A DNA stretch of 29,789 bases, from assembly GCA_050288085.1 (NCBI GenBank), contig JBNKDD010000040.1, positions 1 to 29,789 on the forward strand. The letters are read 5' to 3'. The stretch comes from JBNKDD01 sp050288085 (GTDB lineage Bacteria; Chloroflexota; Anaerolineae; Aggregatilineales; UBA3940). Positions 14,946-23,137 of this stretch are shown one piece after another (the first letter of the stretch is position 1; each line of letters opens with the position of its first letter). Below the pieces are notes generated by a model, which saw only the letters and a program-made list of their open reading frames with translations, was not told where the DNA came from and ran no database searches. The position numbers were made by a program, and so were the translations under genes.

Positions 14946-14980
14946 GGCCGGAGCCAAATGGTTCCGGCCTTTTTCTTTTT
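14946..14980 (+). terminator. Intrinsic terminator of the beta-glucosidase gene
   Basis: GGCCGGAGCC (14946-14955) pairs with GGTTCCGGCC (14960-14969) around AAAT, with one G-T wobble. TTTTTCTTTTT follows. It starts 18 bases after the stop codon. Confidence 0.93.
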
Positions 14981-15070
14981 CCGCTGGTAAGTGTGATAAT
15001 GAACCATAGGTCGGGAAGTAAATCACGGTCAGGTTGTGGCAATACATACTGGTTAACCGGGTAAACTTGT

Positions 15071-15136
15071 GCGATGTTTAGATCATCGCAGCGGCGCGGA
15101 TCGTTACGTTGGGCTAACCAATAATCATGGCCCAAC
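15071..15136. repeat. Two small inverted repeats upstream of the aminotransferase
   Basis: GCGATG (15071-15076) pairs with CATCGC (15084-15089). GTTGGGC (15108-15114) pairs with GCCCAAC (15130-15136) over a 15-base spacer. The second resembles the element at 32-70 in both arm sequence and arm spacing. They lie 50-120 bases before the start codon at 15190. I could not fix a promoter in this 262-base gap. Confidence 0.4.
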
Positions 15137-15189
15137 TACCTGGGAAATAGCTATAGCCATTTCCACTTAACACTTTCTGGAGAAAATGC

Positions 15190-16434
15190 ATGACGGACAA
15201 ATGGACGAAACGATATGCCGGTCGAACACGGGGAATGCAGGGATCTGCCATACGTGAAATATTGAAGATCACCCAGCGCCCCGACATTATTTCATTTGCG
15301 GGTGGCCTGCCTGCCCCGGAGCTGTTCCCCGTCGAGCGGATGATTGAGGCCAATAAACGCGTATTAGAGCAGCAGGGAAGCATTGCCCTTCAATACAGCA
15401 CCACTGAAGGCTACAATCCCCTCCGGGAGTTAATCGCTGAACAACTCCGGCGGGATGGGGTTGATTGCTCACTTGAAAATATATTGATCACCTCCGGTTC
15501 TCAGCAGGCACTTGACCTGATCGGGAAGGTGCTGCTTAACCCCGGCGATAATGTAATCGTCGAAGACCCGACTTATCTGGGAGCACTCCAGGCATTGAAT
15601 GCCTATGAGGCCCAATATGTGACCGTTGCCACCGACGATGAGGGTATGCTGCCGGAGGCCCTCAAGGAAACGGCCAGCCAGAATGAGGCTAAATTCATTT
15701 ATGCGCTGCCTACCTTCCAGAACCCCTCCGGGATAACCCTCTCGCGGGAGCGGCGGGAAGAAATAATCCGTCTGGTAAATGAGTTTGATCTCCCCCCCAT
15801 TGTTGAAGATGATCCCTATGGAGAACTGCGCTATGAGGGTGAGCGTGAACCATCGCTGCTGGCACTTGATGCGCAAATCGGCGCGGACGGCGACGGGCCA
15901 GCTCCCCTGCGGGGCAATGTGCTCTATCTGAGCACCTTCTCCAAGACTCTTTGTCCCGGCTTGCGGGTAGCCTGGATGGTAGGACCAAAAGATGTTATAG
16001 CCCGGATGGTGCAGGCCAAGCAGGGAGCCGATCTGCATACCAGCACCTTCACGCAGATGGTGGCTTACGAAACGGCCCGTGACGGTTTTCTCGAAGAGCA
16101 TGTCGAAGAGCTGCGCGGTGTGTATCACGAACGCCGCGATTTGATGATTGGCCTGATGGAAGAAATGTTCCCACCTGGGGTCACCTGGACTCATCCTAAA
16201 GGCGGCCTTTTCCTGTGGGTAAAACTACCCGAAGGACTGGACGCGGGCGAATTACTACCAAAGGCGGTTGAGCAAAAGGTAGCCTATGTCCCCGGAAGTC
16301 CCTTCTTCTCACACGGTGGCGGAGAGAATACGCTCCGTATGAACTTCTCCAATGCCCGCCCGGAACAGATCGAAGAGGGTATGAGGCGCTTGGCGAACGT
16401 ATTCAGAGAAGCGCTGCAGGATTTAAATCAATAG
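15190..16434 (+). CDS. PLP-dependent aminotransferase, class I/II, LysN-like
   Basis: The 414-residue fold type I aminotransferase has ISFAGGLPAPELFP (34-47), the start seen in LysN-type 2-aminoadipate and related aromatic aminotransferases. Cofactor residues visible are TSGSQQALDL (101-110), N178 in FQNPSG, D208 in VEDDPYGEL and the Schiff-base lysine K252 in LSTFSKTLCPGLRVAWM. An arginine in NTLRMNFSNA near the end should bind the substrate carboxylate. The enzyme moves an amino group between an amino acid and a 2-oxo acid; 2-aminoadipate, kynurenine, aromatic or branched amino acids are all used by relatives. No lysine biosynthesis genes are near by, so I give no symbol. GGAG 7 bases before the ATG supports the start. 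There is no MocR-type DNA-binding domain. Confidence 0.93.
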   Translation: MTDKWTKRYAGRTRGMQGSAIREILKITQRPDIISFAGGLPAPELFPVERMIEANKRVLEQQGSIALQYSTTEGYNPLRELIAEQLRRDGVDCSLENILITSGSQQALDLIGKVLLNPGDNVIVEDPTYLGALQALNAYEAQYVTVATDDEGMLPEALKETASQNEAKFIYALPTFQNPSGITLSRERREEIIRLVNEFDLPPIVEDDPYGELRYEGEREPSLLALDAQIGADGDGPAPLRGNVLYLSTFSKTLCPGLRVAWMVGPKDVIARMVQAKQGADLHTSTFTQMVAYETARDGFLEEHVEELRGVYHERRDLMIGLMEEMFPPGVTWTHPKGGLFLWVKLPEGLDAGELLPKAVEQKVAYVPGSPFFSHGGGENTLRMNFSNARPEQIEEGMRRLANVFREALQDLNQ

Positions 16435-16462
16435 GGAAAGAATCTACTCGATTTTTTCGCAG

Positions 16463-16493
16463 GGTCACGGCATGCCGTGACCTTGTTGGTTTA
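16463..16493 (+). terminator. Probable terminator of the aminotransferase gene
   Basis: GGTCACGG and CCGTGACC around CATG form a fully self-complementary 20-base palindrome at 16463-16482. A T-rich but broken tail (TTGTTGGTTT) follows, 28 bases after the stop codon. The weak tail leaves room for another role, such as a protein binding site. Confidence 0.6.
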
Positions 16494-16501
16494 TCCGTAA
16501 A

Positions 16502-16530
16502 TTGACGTTTTTTAGATCGAGCTATATAGT
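16502..16530 (+). promoter_or_regulatory. Promoter of the coiled-coil membrane protein gene
   Basis: TTGACG (16502-16507) and TATAGT (16525-16530) are 17 bases apart, each one base from the housekeeping consensus. The leader to the start at 16610 would be about 70 bases. Confidence 0.65.
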
Positions 16531-16609
16531 ACAGTGCGAATGGTTAAAAGTGATTTGATTGTGTATCAGGATGCCACGATCTGCATCCTTCCATATGTGA
16601 GGTAGTGTG

Positions 16610-17788
16610 ATGGCAGACGAAACAAACGACGAGCAGCCGGAGCAGGCTGAAGCTGAAGAACCGAAACAAACCACTCCCCGGCGCGGGCGGCAGACAAAAA
16701 AGAAAGAAGACGACACCAAACCCGGTGACTCGACTCAGCCCTTGCCCCCGGCTAACGCGGGTGCTCCCCCGCCACCGCAGGTGCCACCGCCTCCCGGCAG
16801 CAGCGCCCCTGCGCCTGCCCCTCGTTTCGAGGTGGTGACTCCCACCCCAGAGGTTAAAGTGATCGCGCCGCCGCCGCGCCGCCCTACCTTTTTTGAGTGG
16901 CTGGGCCGGGCTATTGGCTGGCTGCTGGCAGTGATTATCGGAATCATCGTCGGGATGGCCCTCCTGGTGATGTACCCCATTATCACCGGGCGGTCGTTGG
17001 GAGGCGTCAATACTGAGGCCAATATCTCCGCGCTGCAATCGGAGATCGACGATCTGAACAGCGATCTGGTGGATTTGCAGGCCGGGCAAGAGGCCCTCTC
17101 CGCCGAGCAGGAAGCTTTGCTGGGCGAGAGTCAGGAAGAGCTACAAGGCGCAATTGATGAGACAACGGCTCGCCTTGAGGAGCTTGAGGCCGCCAACGCC
17201 GAACAGGATGAAACGCTGTCTGACCTGGGTAGTTCGCTGGAAGAAACCGAGTCGATGTTCGGTGGGGTGGAGGATTCACTTGATGCTTATGCTGCCCGCC
17301 TGGACGAATTATCTGCTCAACTGGTTGCCCTGGAAGAAGATTTGCCCGGCAATGAAGAATACACCGAGCTCAACCGGCAGTTACTCTTGATGCGGGCATG
17401 GCAAGAAGTGCTCCGCGTGCGCATCCGCCTGAATGAAAATAACGCCGGTCAGGCTTCGATTGATCTTGAGGCGGCTCTTGCCACCCTGCAAGAAGTCCGT
17501 GACCTGTCGTCACCCGACCAGCTAACCGAGCTTGATCCGATCATTGAGCGCCTGGAAAATGTTGCGGATGAGATCGAGAACAATCCATTTGTTGCGACCA
17601 GCGACCTGGAAATTGCCTGGTTCGCGTTGGGGCGTTTGATCACCCCACCGGGCGATCTGGCAACTGTAGATGAAATGCCGACACCAACCCTGACGCCAAC
17701 CCCAACATCAACCGGTGAAGCGGAAGAGGCCGAGTCTACGCCTACTGAACAGCCTGTCCCCACGGCTGAGGCTACCCCAGCGTCATAG
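16610..17788 (+). CDS. Membrane-anchored coiled-coil protein with proline-rich N-terminus
   Basis: The 392-residue product has four clear parts. Residues 1-92 are acidic, then basic (TPRRGRQTKKK), then strongly proline-rich (APPPPQVPPPPG) and probably disordered. One transmembrane helix lies at about 102-124 (IGWLLAVIIGIIVGMALLVMY). Residues about 135-245 are a long acidic coiled coil (repeats of EI, DL, EAL and LEEL type). A helical region follows to about 350, and the end is rich in Thr, Pro and Glu. Topology is probably N-inside with the coiled coil outside. I do not recognise a family; a scaffold or envelope-spacing role is a guess. GAGG is 7 bases before the ATG at 16610; the in-frame GTG just before it is too close to the ribosome site. 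Confidence 0.85.
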   Translation: MADETNDEQPEQAEAEEPKQTTPRRGRQTKKKEDDTKPGDSTQPLPPANAGAPPPPQVPPPPGSSAPAPAPRFEVVTPTPEVKVIAPPPRRPTFFEWLGRAIGWLLAVIIGIIVGMALLVMYPIITGRSLGGVNTEANISALQSEIDDLNSDLVDLQAGQEALSAEQEALLGESQEELQGAIDETTARLEELEAANAEQDETLSDLGSSLEETESMFGGVEDSLDAYAARLDELSAQLVALEEDLPGNEEYTELNRQLLLMRAWQEVLRVRIRLNENNAGQASIDLEAALATLQEVRDLSSPDQLTELDPIIERLENVADEIENNPFVATSDLEIAWFALGRLITPPGDLATVDEMPTPTLTPTPTSTGEAEEAESTPTEQPVPTAEATPAS

Positions 17789-17812
17789 CGACTGGCATTG
17801 AACCAACAAATA

Positions 17813-17843
17813 AAAAAGGAGTACATATATTGTGCTCCTTTTT
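17813..17843. terminator. Bidirectional terminator between convergent genes
   Basis: AAAAAGGAGTAC (17813-17824) pairs with GTGCTCCTTTTT (17832-17843) around a 7-base loop, with one G-T wobble. The A-run on one side and T-run on the other let it stop transcription from both the coiled-coil gene (ends 17788) and the minus-strand receiver gene (ends 17858). Confidence 0.9.
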
Positions 17844-17857
17844 ATGTCAGGAAGTTT

Positions 17858-18268
17858 CTACTGGGCAGTTAATTCCTGGAGGATAGTTCGCAAATCATCC
17901 GGGGTAGGAAGCGGCTTCGGGATGAAAACCTCCGGGTAGGCTTTGGTTTCAATAAAAATCCGCTCTTCTTGTGAGAGCCGGTAAGCTGTCATCATCGCGA
18001 TGGGCATGGCGGATGTCTGGGGTAAATTGCGCAGCCGGTAGGCAATATCATACCCTTGTGGTCCCGGCATTCGAATATCAAGCAGCGCCAGCTTCGGTAT
18101 TTGATCGGTCTCAATACCCCCGGCTTCTACCTGATCCAACCAGTTCATAGCCTCATGACCATCTCGGAAAGCCAGAGGCGTCACATTCCACAGTGTTAAC
18201 ATGGCAGAGAGCATCATCCGGATGTTCAGATCATCCTCTACAATCAGCCATACTGCATTTTTTCCCAT
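17858..18268 (-). CDS. Stand-alone response regulator receiver protein
   Basis: The 136-residue protein is a single CheY-like receiver domain. The acidic pair is E11, D12 and D13 (IVEDDLN), the phospho-acceptor is D64 in LLDIRMPGPQG, the switch threonine is T94 in AMMTAYR, and the conserved lysine is K118 in FIPKPL. No output domain follows, so it must signal by protein contact or as a phosphorelay step. No histidine kinase is in the window. A minus-strand extended -10 promoter lies 43 bases upstream of the start codon. The 3' end faces the bidirectional terminator, so the gene is probably transcribed alone. Confidence 0.94.
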   Translation of the reverse strand: MGKNAVWLIVEDDLNIRMMLSAMLTLWNVTPLAFRDGHEAMNWLDQVEAGGIETDQIPKLALLDIRMPGPQGYDIAYRLRNLPQTSAMPIAMMTAYRLSQEERIFIETKAYPEVFIPKPLPTPDDLRTILQELTAQ

Positions 18269-18310
18269 CGCACTCGGACCCTGTTAATTGTTCGTAAATG
18301 ACTATGACAC

Positions 18311-18319
18311 ATTATATCA
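18311..18319 (-). promoter_or_regulatory. Extended -10 promoter of the receiver gene
   Basis: On the minus strand the sequence reads TGATATAAT, a full TATAAT box (18316-18311) with the TGN extension (18319-18317). No good -35 box lies at the usual distance, as is common for extended -10 promoters. The start codon at 18268 follows about 36 bases after the predicted transcript start. Confidence 0.5.
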
Positions 18320-18364
18320 ATAAATACTGACTGAAAAGTTACAAATCAATACCACTTTTGATAA

Positions 18365-19111
18365 TCACAGAGTGGTTAAAGCCAGCACTGTTCCGACGGA
18401 GAAGGCAATGATCGTCTGGGCGCTGCTGTAGACGATCCAAACCACGTCACGGATATAGGGAAAGCCTGTCTTGCGGATCAGAATCTGGGCCAGGGTGATA
18501 TCGGAAATGGTGAACAAGATCAATCCGATGGATAGAGCCCACATCTGCCCGGTGGCAAGTGACAGCTCGACCGCAATTGTGGTGGTCGTTACCAGCAGCA
18601 TGGCATAGGCTAGGCTCCCATAATTGAGGGCCGGGCTGATATTGGGGTTCCGTACCATGATCACCCAGATCATGCAGGCCAGCACCAGCCCGATCACAAT
18701 GGCGATTATCAACGGGGTGGCTTCCTGATGTCCCAACTTTGCCCGCAAAGTGAACAGGGCGAACAGGTAAAAGATGTGCCCGACGCTAAAAGAGAGAATG
18801 CCGGAGATCACCGGCTTTTTTAACGACTGAATCCCGCTCAGGAAAAAATCTCCAAATGCGCCGCCAACCAACCCCAGGAATATCCACATGGCATAACGAT
18901 TGGCATCCGTTCCCCGGCTCACCCCCAACCACCAGATCAGACCATAGGCCAGCACGACCGCCACCATCCCAAACCGGCCCCACTGAGGGAGTTTGCGGGT
19001 GCGCTCCTCATTGAGCTTGCCGAAGATCATCCCGGTGATATATAGCACTAACCATACAACAAATAGCACAATGAACATTGTGCTGAACAATGAAGGTACA
19101 ACTTGTAACAT
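18365..19111 (-). CDS. YhhN (TMEM86/lysoplasmalogenase) family membrane protein
   Basis: The 248-residue polytopic protein has about eight hydrophobic segments. Two blocks match the YhhN/TMEM86 pattern: GLVGGAFGDFFLSG followed by SFSVGHIFYLFALF (about 80-120), and GLILFTISDITLAQ followed by YSSAQTIIAFSVG near the end. The conserved acidic residues in GDFF and SDIT are the expected functional sites. The mammalian relative cleaves the vinyl-ether bond of lysoplasmalogens; the bacterial role is less clear. It begins 49 bases after the end of the large glycosyltransferase on the same strand, so it may be the last gene of that transcript. Confidence 0.75.
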   Translation of the reverse strand: MLQVVPSLFSTMFIVLFVVWLVLYITGMIFGKLNEERTRKLPQWGRFGMVAVVLAYGLIWWLGVSRGTDANRYAMWIFLGLVGGAFGDFFLSGIQSLKKPVISGILSFSVGHIFYLFALFTLRAKLGHQEATPLIIAIVIGLVLACMIWVIMVRNPNISPALNYGSLAYAMLLVTTTTIAVELSLATGQMWALSIGLILFTISDITLAQILIRKTGFPYIRDVVWIVYSSAQTIIAFSVGTVLALTTL

Positions 19112-19160
19112 GTCCGGCCCTCCAAAATGATTGTGGGCGCGGGTCTACTTTGCGCCCAAA

Positions 19161-21713
19161 CTAGGGACGGGAGAATTCAAAGATTGCTATGCGATTGTCT
19201 GGGGCGGTTTCTCCATTGGCTGTGGCTGACAATCGTTCGCCACCTGGCAGCGTATACCAACCCATATAAACCGTATAGTCCCCGGCTGGCAGATCACCAA
19301 TGGGTAATACATACTCATCTGGCACTACCTCATCCACATCCCAGATACCCGTTGGGTAGCTCCCATAACGGGGTTGGGTGTCGAGTTGGCCGACAATGTT
19401 TTCCTCCGCATCGACAACGTGAATGAACAGGGTATGGTCGGCAGCAGAATAGTCGATGGCCTGCCAATCAGCCCGGAGGATCAGCGAGTCGGTAGTGGTT
19501 TCTGCCCCCAGCCCAATCAATCGAATCATATCACCGAACAGTATTTCTTGCTCCGGGGCCGGTTGGGTGGGGTTGGCAGGTGGCAAAGCAACTTTGAATC
19601 CACTCAGTGTGGCATGTGGGGCGCTGCCCTGATCATCAACCACCGGCAGTGATTCATTATGCAGCACCCGGTACAGCCCGGCGATCACGGTGTAACGCCC
19701 TGCCGGAAGTTCGGGCGGCACGTCCAGCCGGAAGCGGGTAGGAACAAGTTCGTCTTGATCCCACAGCCGGGTGCGATACACACCATCGAGTGTCCAGCGG
19801 TGCACCTGTGCGATGGCCTGCCCCTGGGCATCGAGTATCTGGACAAAGGTTTCGTAATCTTCCGAAGCGCCTTCCAACCTGTGCCAGTAAAGCGTAATCC
19901 ACAGTTCACCGCCGGGATCGAGGATATGGCTGTCCACACTATATTCGACTAATTCGATCTCATTGCTGAAGTTCGCCCCGACAACCGTCATCGATTCGTC
20001 TGAACTGAAAAGCCCCCCGGCAGGGATTTCATACAATGAGGCGACTTCTTGCCCGGTTGCATCGGCTATCACGTCGATCCGATTTTCCGGCGATAGGTCG
20101 ATCAGTTCGGCGGCTTCTACACTGAGCGTTGGCAAAAGCAGCATCTCGCCGTCAACCAGCATCACCCACGAGCGCCCGTCATGCTCCGGGAGGCGACCGT
20201 CGTGGCGAGGGCGATACGGGTTGCTGGGATACACCACCAGTACCGAGCCATCCAACCTGTCCAGATCGTCGGATTCGCGCAGGCCGCGCCGCACCGGGTA
20301 GGCATCGGATAACAAATAGGGGATGTTCGCCCGCGTGAAATCGTCTAATGTGAGCAGAATCGGGCGGCCATCACCGCTGTGTTTGAGCGCCAGTTCTGCG
20401 ATCAACACGTCGCTAATTTCGAGCCGGTCGGTAGTTTCAGGATCGGCTTGCTGATTGGGGATGTAAAGCTGATGATAGAACCAGAGATCGTTTAACCCAG
20501 GGATGAGGATCAGCAGTGCCAGGATCACCGGAATCGCCGTGTTGAACGGCGGCGACAGCTTCAACTGTTCCTTGAGCCATTTTCCGCCCAACGCCAATCC
20601 CTGACCCGCTAGCAGGAACACCAGCGGCAGGACACCGATCATCCGCAGGCCATGCGGCTCCGGCTGAGTACCGCTCACTACGTCCGTCAGGAACATAACC
20701 GGCAGGCCGATCAGAGGCCACCACAGCCCTCGATCCTTGCCCTTGAAAAAGGTGACAACTATTGCGATCACCGCACCAATCGCCAGCGGCAAGGGCATCA
20801 GCGGACGGCCCATCTCGGCATAGGCTCCGCGCCAGGGCAGGAAAAAGATAGCGAATTCCCCGACGAACTTACGCCCCAATGTGCCCCATAATTCTGCCCC
20901 GCTTAACCCGGTCTGGAAGATGAACTGCCCGGCAGTCTGATTACTGCGGGCAAAGAAGGCTTCGGGTGTATTCAGGTAGGTGATCAACTGGGGCAGCACC
21001 AGCAGGGCACTTAACCCGCCCATCGCGACAAGCTGCCAGAATCGCGTCTTGAAGCGCTCCCGATCTGCGAAAAACTGGTGGACGGCCCACAGGATCACCA
21101 TCACCGGCATCAACCGGGCGGGGATATAGGTGTAGTTGGCAAGCGCTATCACCACCGCCGAGGCCATAAACGCCCACCACTTACCGCTTTTCCAGGCATA
21201 GGCAAACAGTGCAACCAGCCCCATCACCAATAGGGGGAAAAGCTGGGCACGTTGGCCGGTCTTGCTGAGGATGATCGGGTAGAAGCTGACGGCGTAGGCC
21301 AGAGCAGCCAGCCAACCGGACAGGGGCACAAAGCCTTGCGCCCCTACCACTTCATTCGACTTATCGTCATCTTTCAGCCACCGGATGGCAAAGTAGCTCA
21401 CCGGGATTACCAGTGCGCTGGCAAGCGAAGTCGGTAAGCGGCTGGCAAAGAAGTTCGCGCCAAACGCCGCAATCGACAGCCCGGCAGCATAAACGATCCC
21501 CGGCTCCGGAGCATAAAGCTCGTAGACGTAGTAAGGCCAGATGCCATCGTGCAGCCAGTCAAGCGCGTTCAGGCCGATCCAGGCGACATCACCATGTCCG
21601 CCTAGCGGAACACTCCCCAGCCGGAACAGGCGCAAAGCCAGCCCCAATACAAATAATCCCAGCAGTGCCAGCCAATATCCCCGGCTGGAACTGCTATTCT
21701 TCGATGATGCCAT
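19161..21713 (-). CDS. Large membrane glycosyltransferase (GT39/ArnT-like GT-C fold) with C-terminal beta-rich domain
   Basis: The product has about 850 residues. The N-terminal half is a polytopic GT-C enzyme with some ten or more membrane helices. The first loop has GGHGDVAWIGLNALDWLHDG, with the acidic residue expected to bind the lipid-phosphate sugar donor. The latter half is soluble and contains two similar beta-sandwich-like stretches (around ELWITLYWHRLEG with AGRYTVIAGLYRV, and around LILRADWQAIDYS with AGDYTVYMGWYTL), probably outside the cell. Such enzymes move sugars from polyprenyl-phosphate donors to proteins, lipids or glycans. The in-frame GTG at 21731 is possible, but the ATG at 21713 looks better. 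It overlaps the end of the LysM gene by 20 bases, which points to translational coupling. Confidence 0.88.
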   Translation of the reverse strand: MASSKNSSSSRGYWLALLGLFVLGLALRLFRLGSVPLGGHGDVAWIGLNALDWLHDGIWPYYVYELYAPEPGIVYAAGLSIAAFGANFFASRLPTSLASALVIPVSYFAIRWLKDDDKSNEVVGAQGFVPLSGWLAALAYAVSFYPIILSKTGQRAQLFPLLVMGLVALFAYAWKSGKWWAFMASAVVIALANYTYIPARLMPVMVILWAVHQFFADRERFKTRFWQLVAMGGLSALLVLPQLITYLNTPEAFFARSNQTAGQFIFQTGLSGAELWGTLGRKFVGEFAIFFLPWRGAYAEMGRPLMPLPLAIGAVIAIVVTFFKGKDRGLWWPLIGLPVMFLTDVVSGTQPEPHGLRMIGVLPLVFLLAGQGLALGGKWLKEQLKLSPPFNTAIPVILALLILIPGLNDLWFYHQLYIPNQQADPETTDRLEISDVLIAELALKHSGDGRPILLTLDDFTRANIPYLLSDAYPVRRGLRESDDLDRLDGSVLVVYPSNPYRPRHDGRLPEHDGRSWVMLVDGEMLLLPTLSVEAAELIDLSPENRIDVIADATGQEVASLYEIPAGGLFSSDESMTVVGANFSNEIELVEYSVDSHILDPGGELWITLYWHRLEGASEDYETFVQILDAQGQAIAQVHRWTLDGVYRTRLWDQDELVPTRFRLDVPPELPAGRYTVIAGLYRVLHNESLPVVDDQGSAPHATLSGFKVALPPANPTQPAPEQEILFGDMIRLIGLGAETTTDSLILRADWQAIDYSAADHTLFIHVVDAEENIVGQLDTQPRYGSYPTGIWDVDEVVPDEYVLPIGDLPAGDYTVYMGWYTLPGGERLSATANGETAPDNRIAIFEFSRP

Positions 21714-22536
21714 AATCGAATTGAAGCTCACCTACGGCATTGTACAGTACTGCCCGATCTCCTACTTGCCAGACGGATTCTTCCCGCCCCCAGTAGAGAT
21801 CAATCGGGCCGCCGTCACCCTTGCCGGTGTGGATCGTCACCGCCCCACCTCCGAACAAAGTCATCGGTGGGAAGACAAACTCGTCACCGCGCTCATTGGA
21901 TAGCACCCACCCTTCTAATTGGGCATTGCCGCCCTCATTGATGATGATCACCGCTTCCTCATCGATGTTGCCCGCGTTCTGAACCTGCTCAATGCGGATG
22001 GTGACCGGGCCGAGCGGTGGTTGGGTAGCGGTCGCAATCGGTTCCGGTACATCCTCCGGGTCTGCCGGGGTTTCCGTTGATGATTCTGTGGTGGGTTCAT
22101 CAGGCGATGGAACCCCGCACACCGGGATGACAATAGTCTGCCCAATGGATAGGACATCCGGGTTGAACTGCCCGTTGATCTGCTCGTTGAGGGCAATGAT
22201 ATCCTCAATGGAGACTTCGTATTCCTGGGAGAGCAGGCCGAGGGTATCCCCACTTGCCACTGAGTGGACCGGATTCTCGCAATCCTCCGCAGGCGCTTCG
22301 GCGGCGGGCTGTCCTCCGTTACTGCTGCCTGACGAAGGAATGCCGATATTCCCTTCACTACGCTCAGGAATCATGGCTGTACCGCTGGTTGTCGGCAAGA
22401 CCAATACATCTGGGTTAGCCTGATCCCGGTTGCTCCAGATGGTCAGCACCAGGAGTGACACCAACAATGAGATGATGGCCGGAACGACGACCAGTATAAC
22501 TATCTGAATGATGCCCTTTTGATTTAAAAATTTCAT
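21694..22536 (-). CDS. Membrane-anchored LysM and lamin-tail domain protein
   Basis: The 280-residue product has an N-terminal transmembrane anchor (about 10-34, IVILVVVPAIISLLVSLLVLTIW) and then a low-complexity linker. A LysM module follows at about 90-140 (HSVASGDTLGLLSQEYEVS to LSIGQTIVIPVC), which in other proteins binds peptidoglycan or chitin-like glycans. A second Thr/Pro/Glu-rich linker leads to a C-terminal lamin-tail (LTD) type domain at about 185-275, recognisable by LEGWVLSNERGDEFVFPP, GGGAVTIHTGKG and YWGREESVWQVGDRAVLYNAVGEL. The protein is most likely on the outer face of the cytoplasmic membrane. I chose the ATG at 22536 (MKFLNQKG) over an upstream in-frame GTG at 22593, because it places the anchor at a normal distance. 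The ribosome site is weak. Confidence 0.88.
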   Translation of the reverse strand: MKFLNQKGIIQIVILVVVPAIISLLVSLLVLTIWSNRDQANPDVLVLPTTSGTAMIPERSEGNIGIPSSGSSNGGQPAAEAPAEDCENPVHSVASGDTLGLLSQEYEVSIEDIIALNEQINGQFNPDVLSIGQTIVIPVCGVPSPDEPTTESSTETPADPEDVPEPIATATQPPLGPVTIRIEQVQNAGNIDEEAVIIINEGGNAQLEGWVLSNERGDEFVFPPMTLFGGGAVTIHTGKGDGGPIDLYWGREESVWQVGDRAVLYNAVGELQFDYGIIEE

Positions 22537-22693
22537 GGCTATACAATTTCGCTGCTCTAGGAAAATATGCTCGCTCGATGTGTATGCTAGCACAACCTGC
22601 CTAAATTGACGAACCCAGCACAGGTTGAACGTAGGGATTCTGTGCTATTTAGACTATTGATTGCTTCATAGCCCGGATAGTAGACTCAATGGT
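22537..22693. other. Divergent intergenic region
   Basis: This 157-base gap separates the minus-strand LysM gene from the plus-strand acetyltransferase. CAACCTG (22593-22599) and CAGGTTG (22621-22627) form a 7-bp inverted repeat with a 21-base spacer. TTGACG (22606-22611) and TTGAAC (22625-22630) are possible -35 boxes on the plus strand, but no convincing -10 box is at the right distance. Confidence 0.35.
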
Positions 22694-23137
22694 ATGACGA
22701 ATCTCAATATCCACATCCGCCGGGCGGATCTCCAGGATTGTGCCCGCATCACGACGCTCTATAATCAACTTGGCTATAATACTTCCCAGGCCGAGATGCA
22801 AAATCGAATCGAAGCTCTCAGCAAGCTTCCTTCCGATATCATTTATGTAGCCGATAAACCCGGCGCACCGGTCATTGGCTGTATTCATGCCGGGTTGTCC
22901 CAGACATTGGCCAAGGGCGAATTCCTATGCATCTACGGTTTGGTTGTTGATGAAGCCTATCGTAACCAGCATATCGGCCAGTTGCTGCTGGAAGCTGCTG
23001 AGGAGTGGTCTTACGGCCAGGGTTGTAAATCGGTTCGGATTCGCACCAACGTTATTCGCGAGGCTGCCCATCGTTTCTATGAGCGGCTCGGCTACCAGAA
23101 TACCAAATCCCAGTACATCCTGGAGAAAAGGTTATGA
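22694..23137 (+). CDS. GNAT family N-acetyltransferase
   Basis: This is a 147-residue single-domain GNAT protein. Motif A, the acetyl-CoA pyrophosphate loop, is visible in LVVDEAYRNQHIGQLLLEAAEEW, and the C-terminal block reads AAHRFYERLGYQNTKSQYILEK. Family members move an acetyl group from acetyl-CoA to an amine; the substrate cannot be read here. An upstream in-frame TTG at 22661 is possible, but the ATG at 22694 gives the usual short lead into the first strand (NLNIHIRRAD). The ribosome site is weak. The stop overlaps the start of the metallophosphoesterase gene by four bases (ATGA), so the two are translated together. Confidence 0.93.
   Translation: MTNLNIHIRRADLQDCARITTLYNQLGYNTSQAEMQNRIEALSKLPSDIIYVADKPGAPVIGCIHAGLSQTLAKGEFLCIYGLVVDEAYRNQHIGQLLLEAAEEWSYGQGCKSVRIRTNVIREAAHRFYERLGYQNTKSQYILEKRL

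Noticed and set aside
15469..16194. Minus-strand open frame of 241 codons opposite the aminotransferase
   Set aside because: It overlaps the catalytic core of a well-conserved aminotransferase and has no features of its own.
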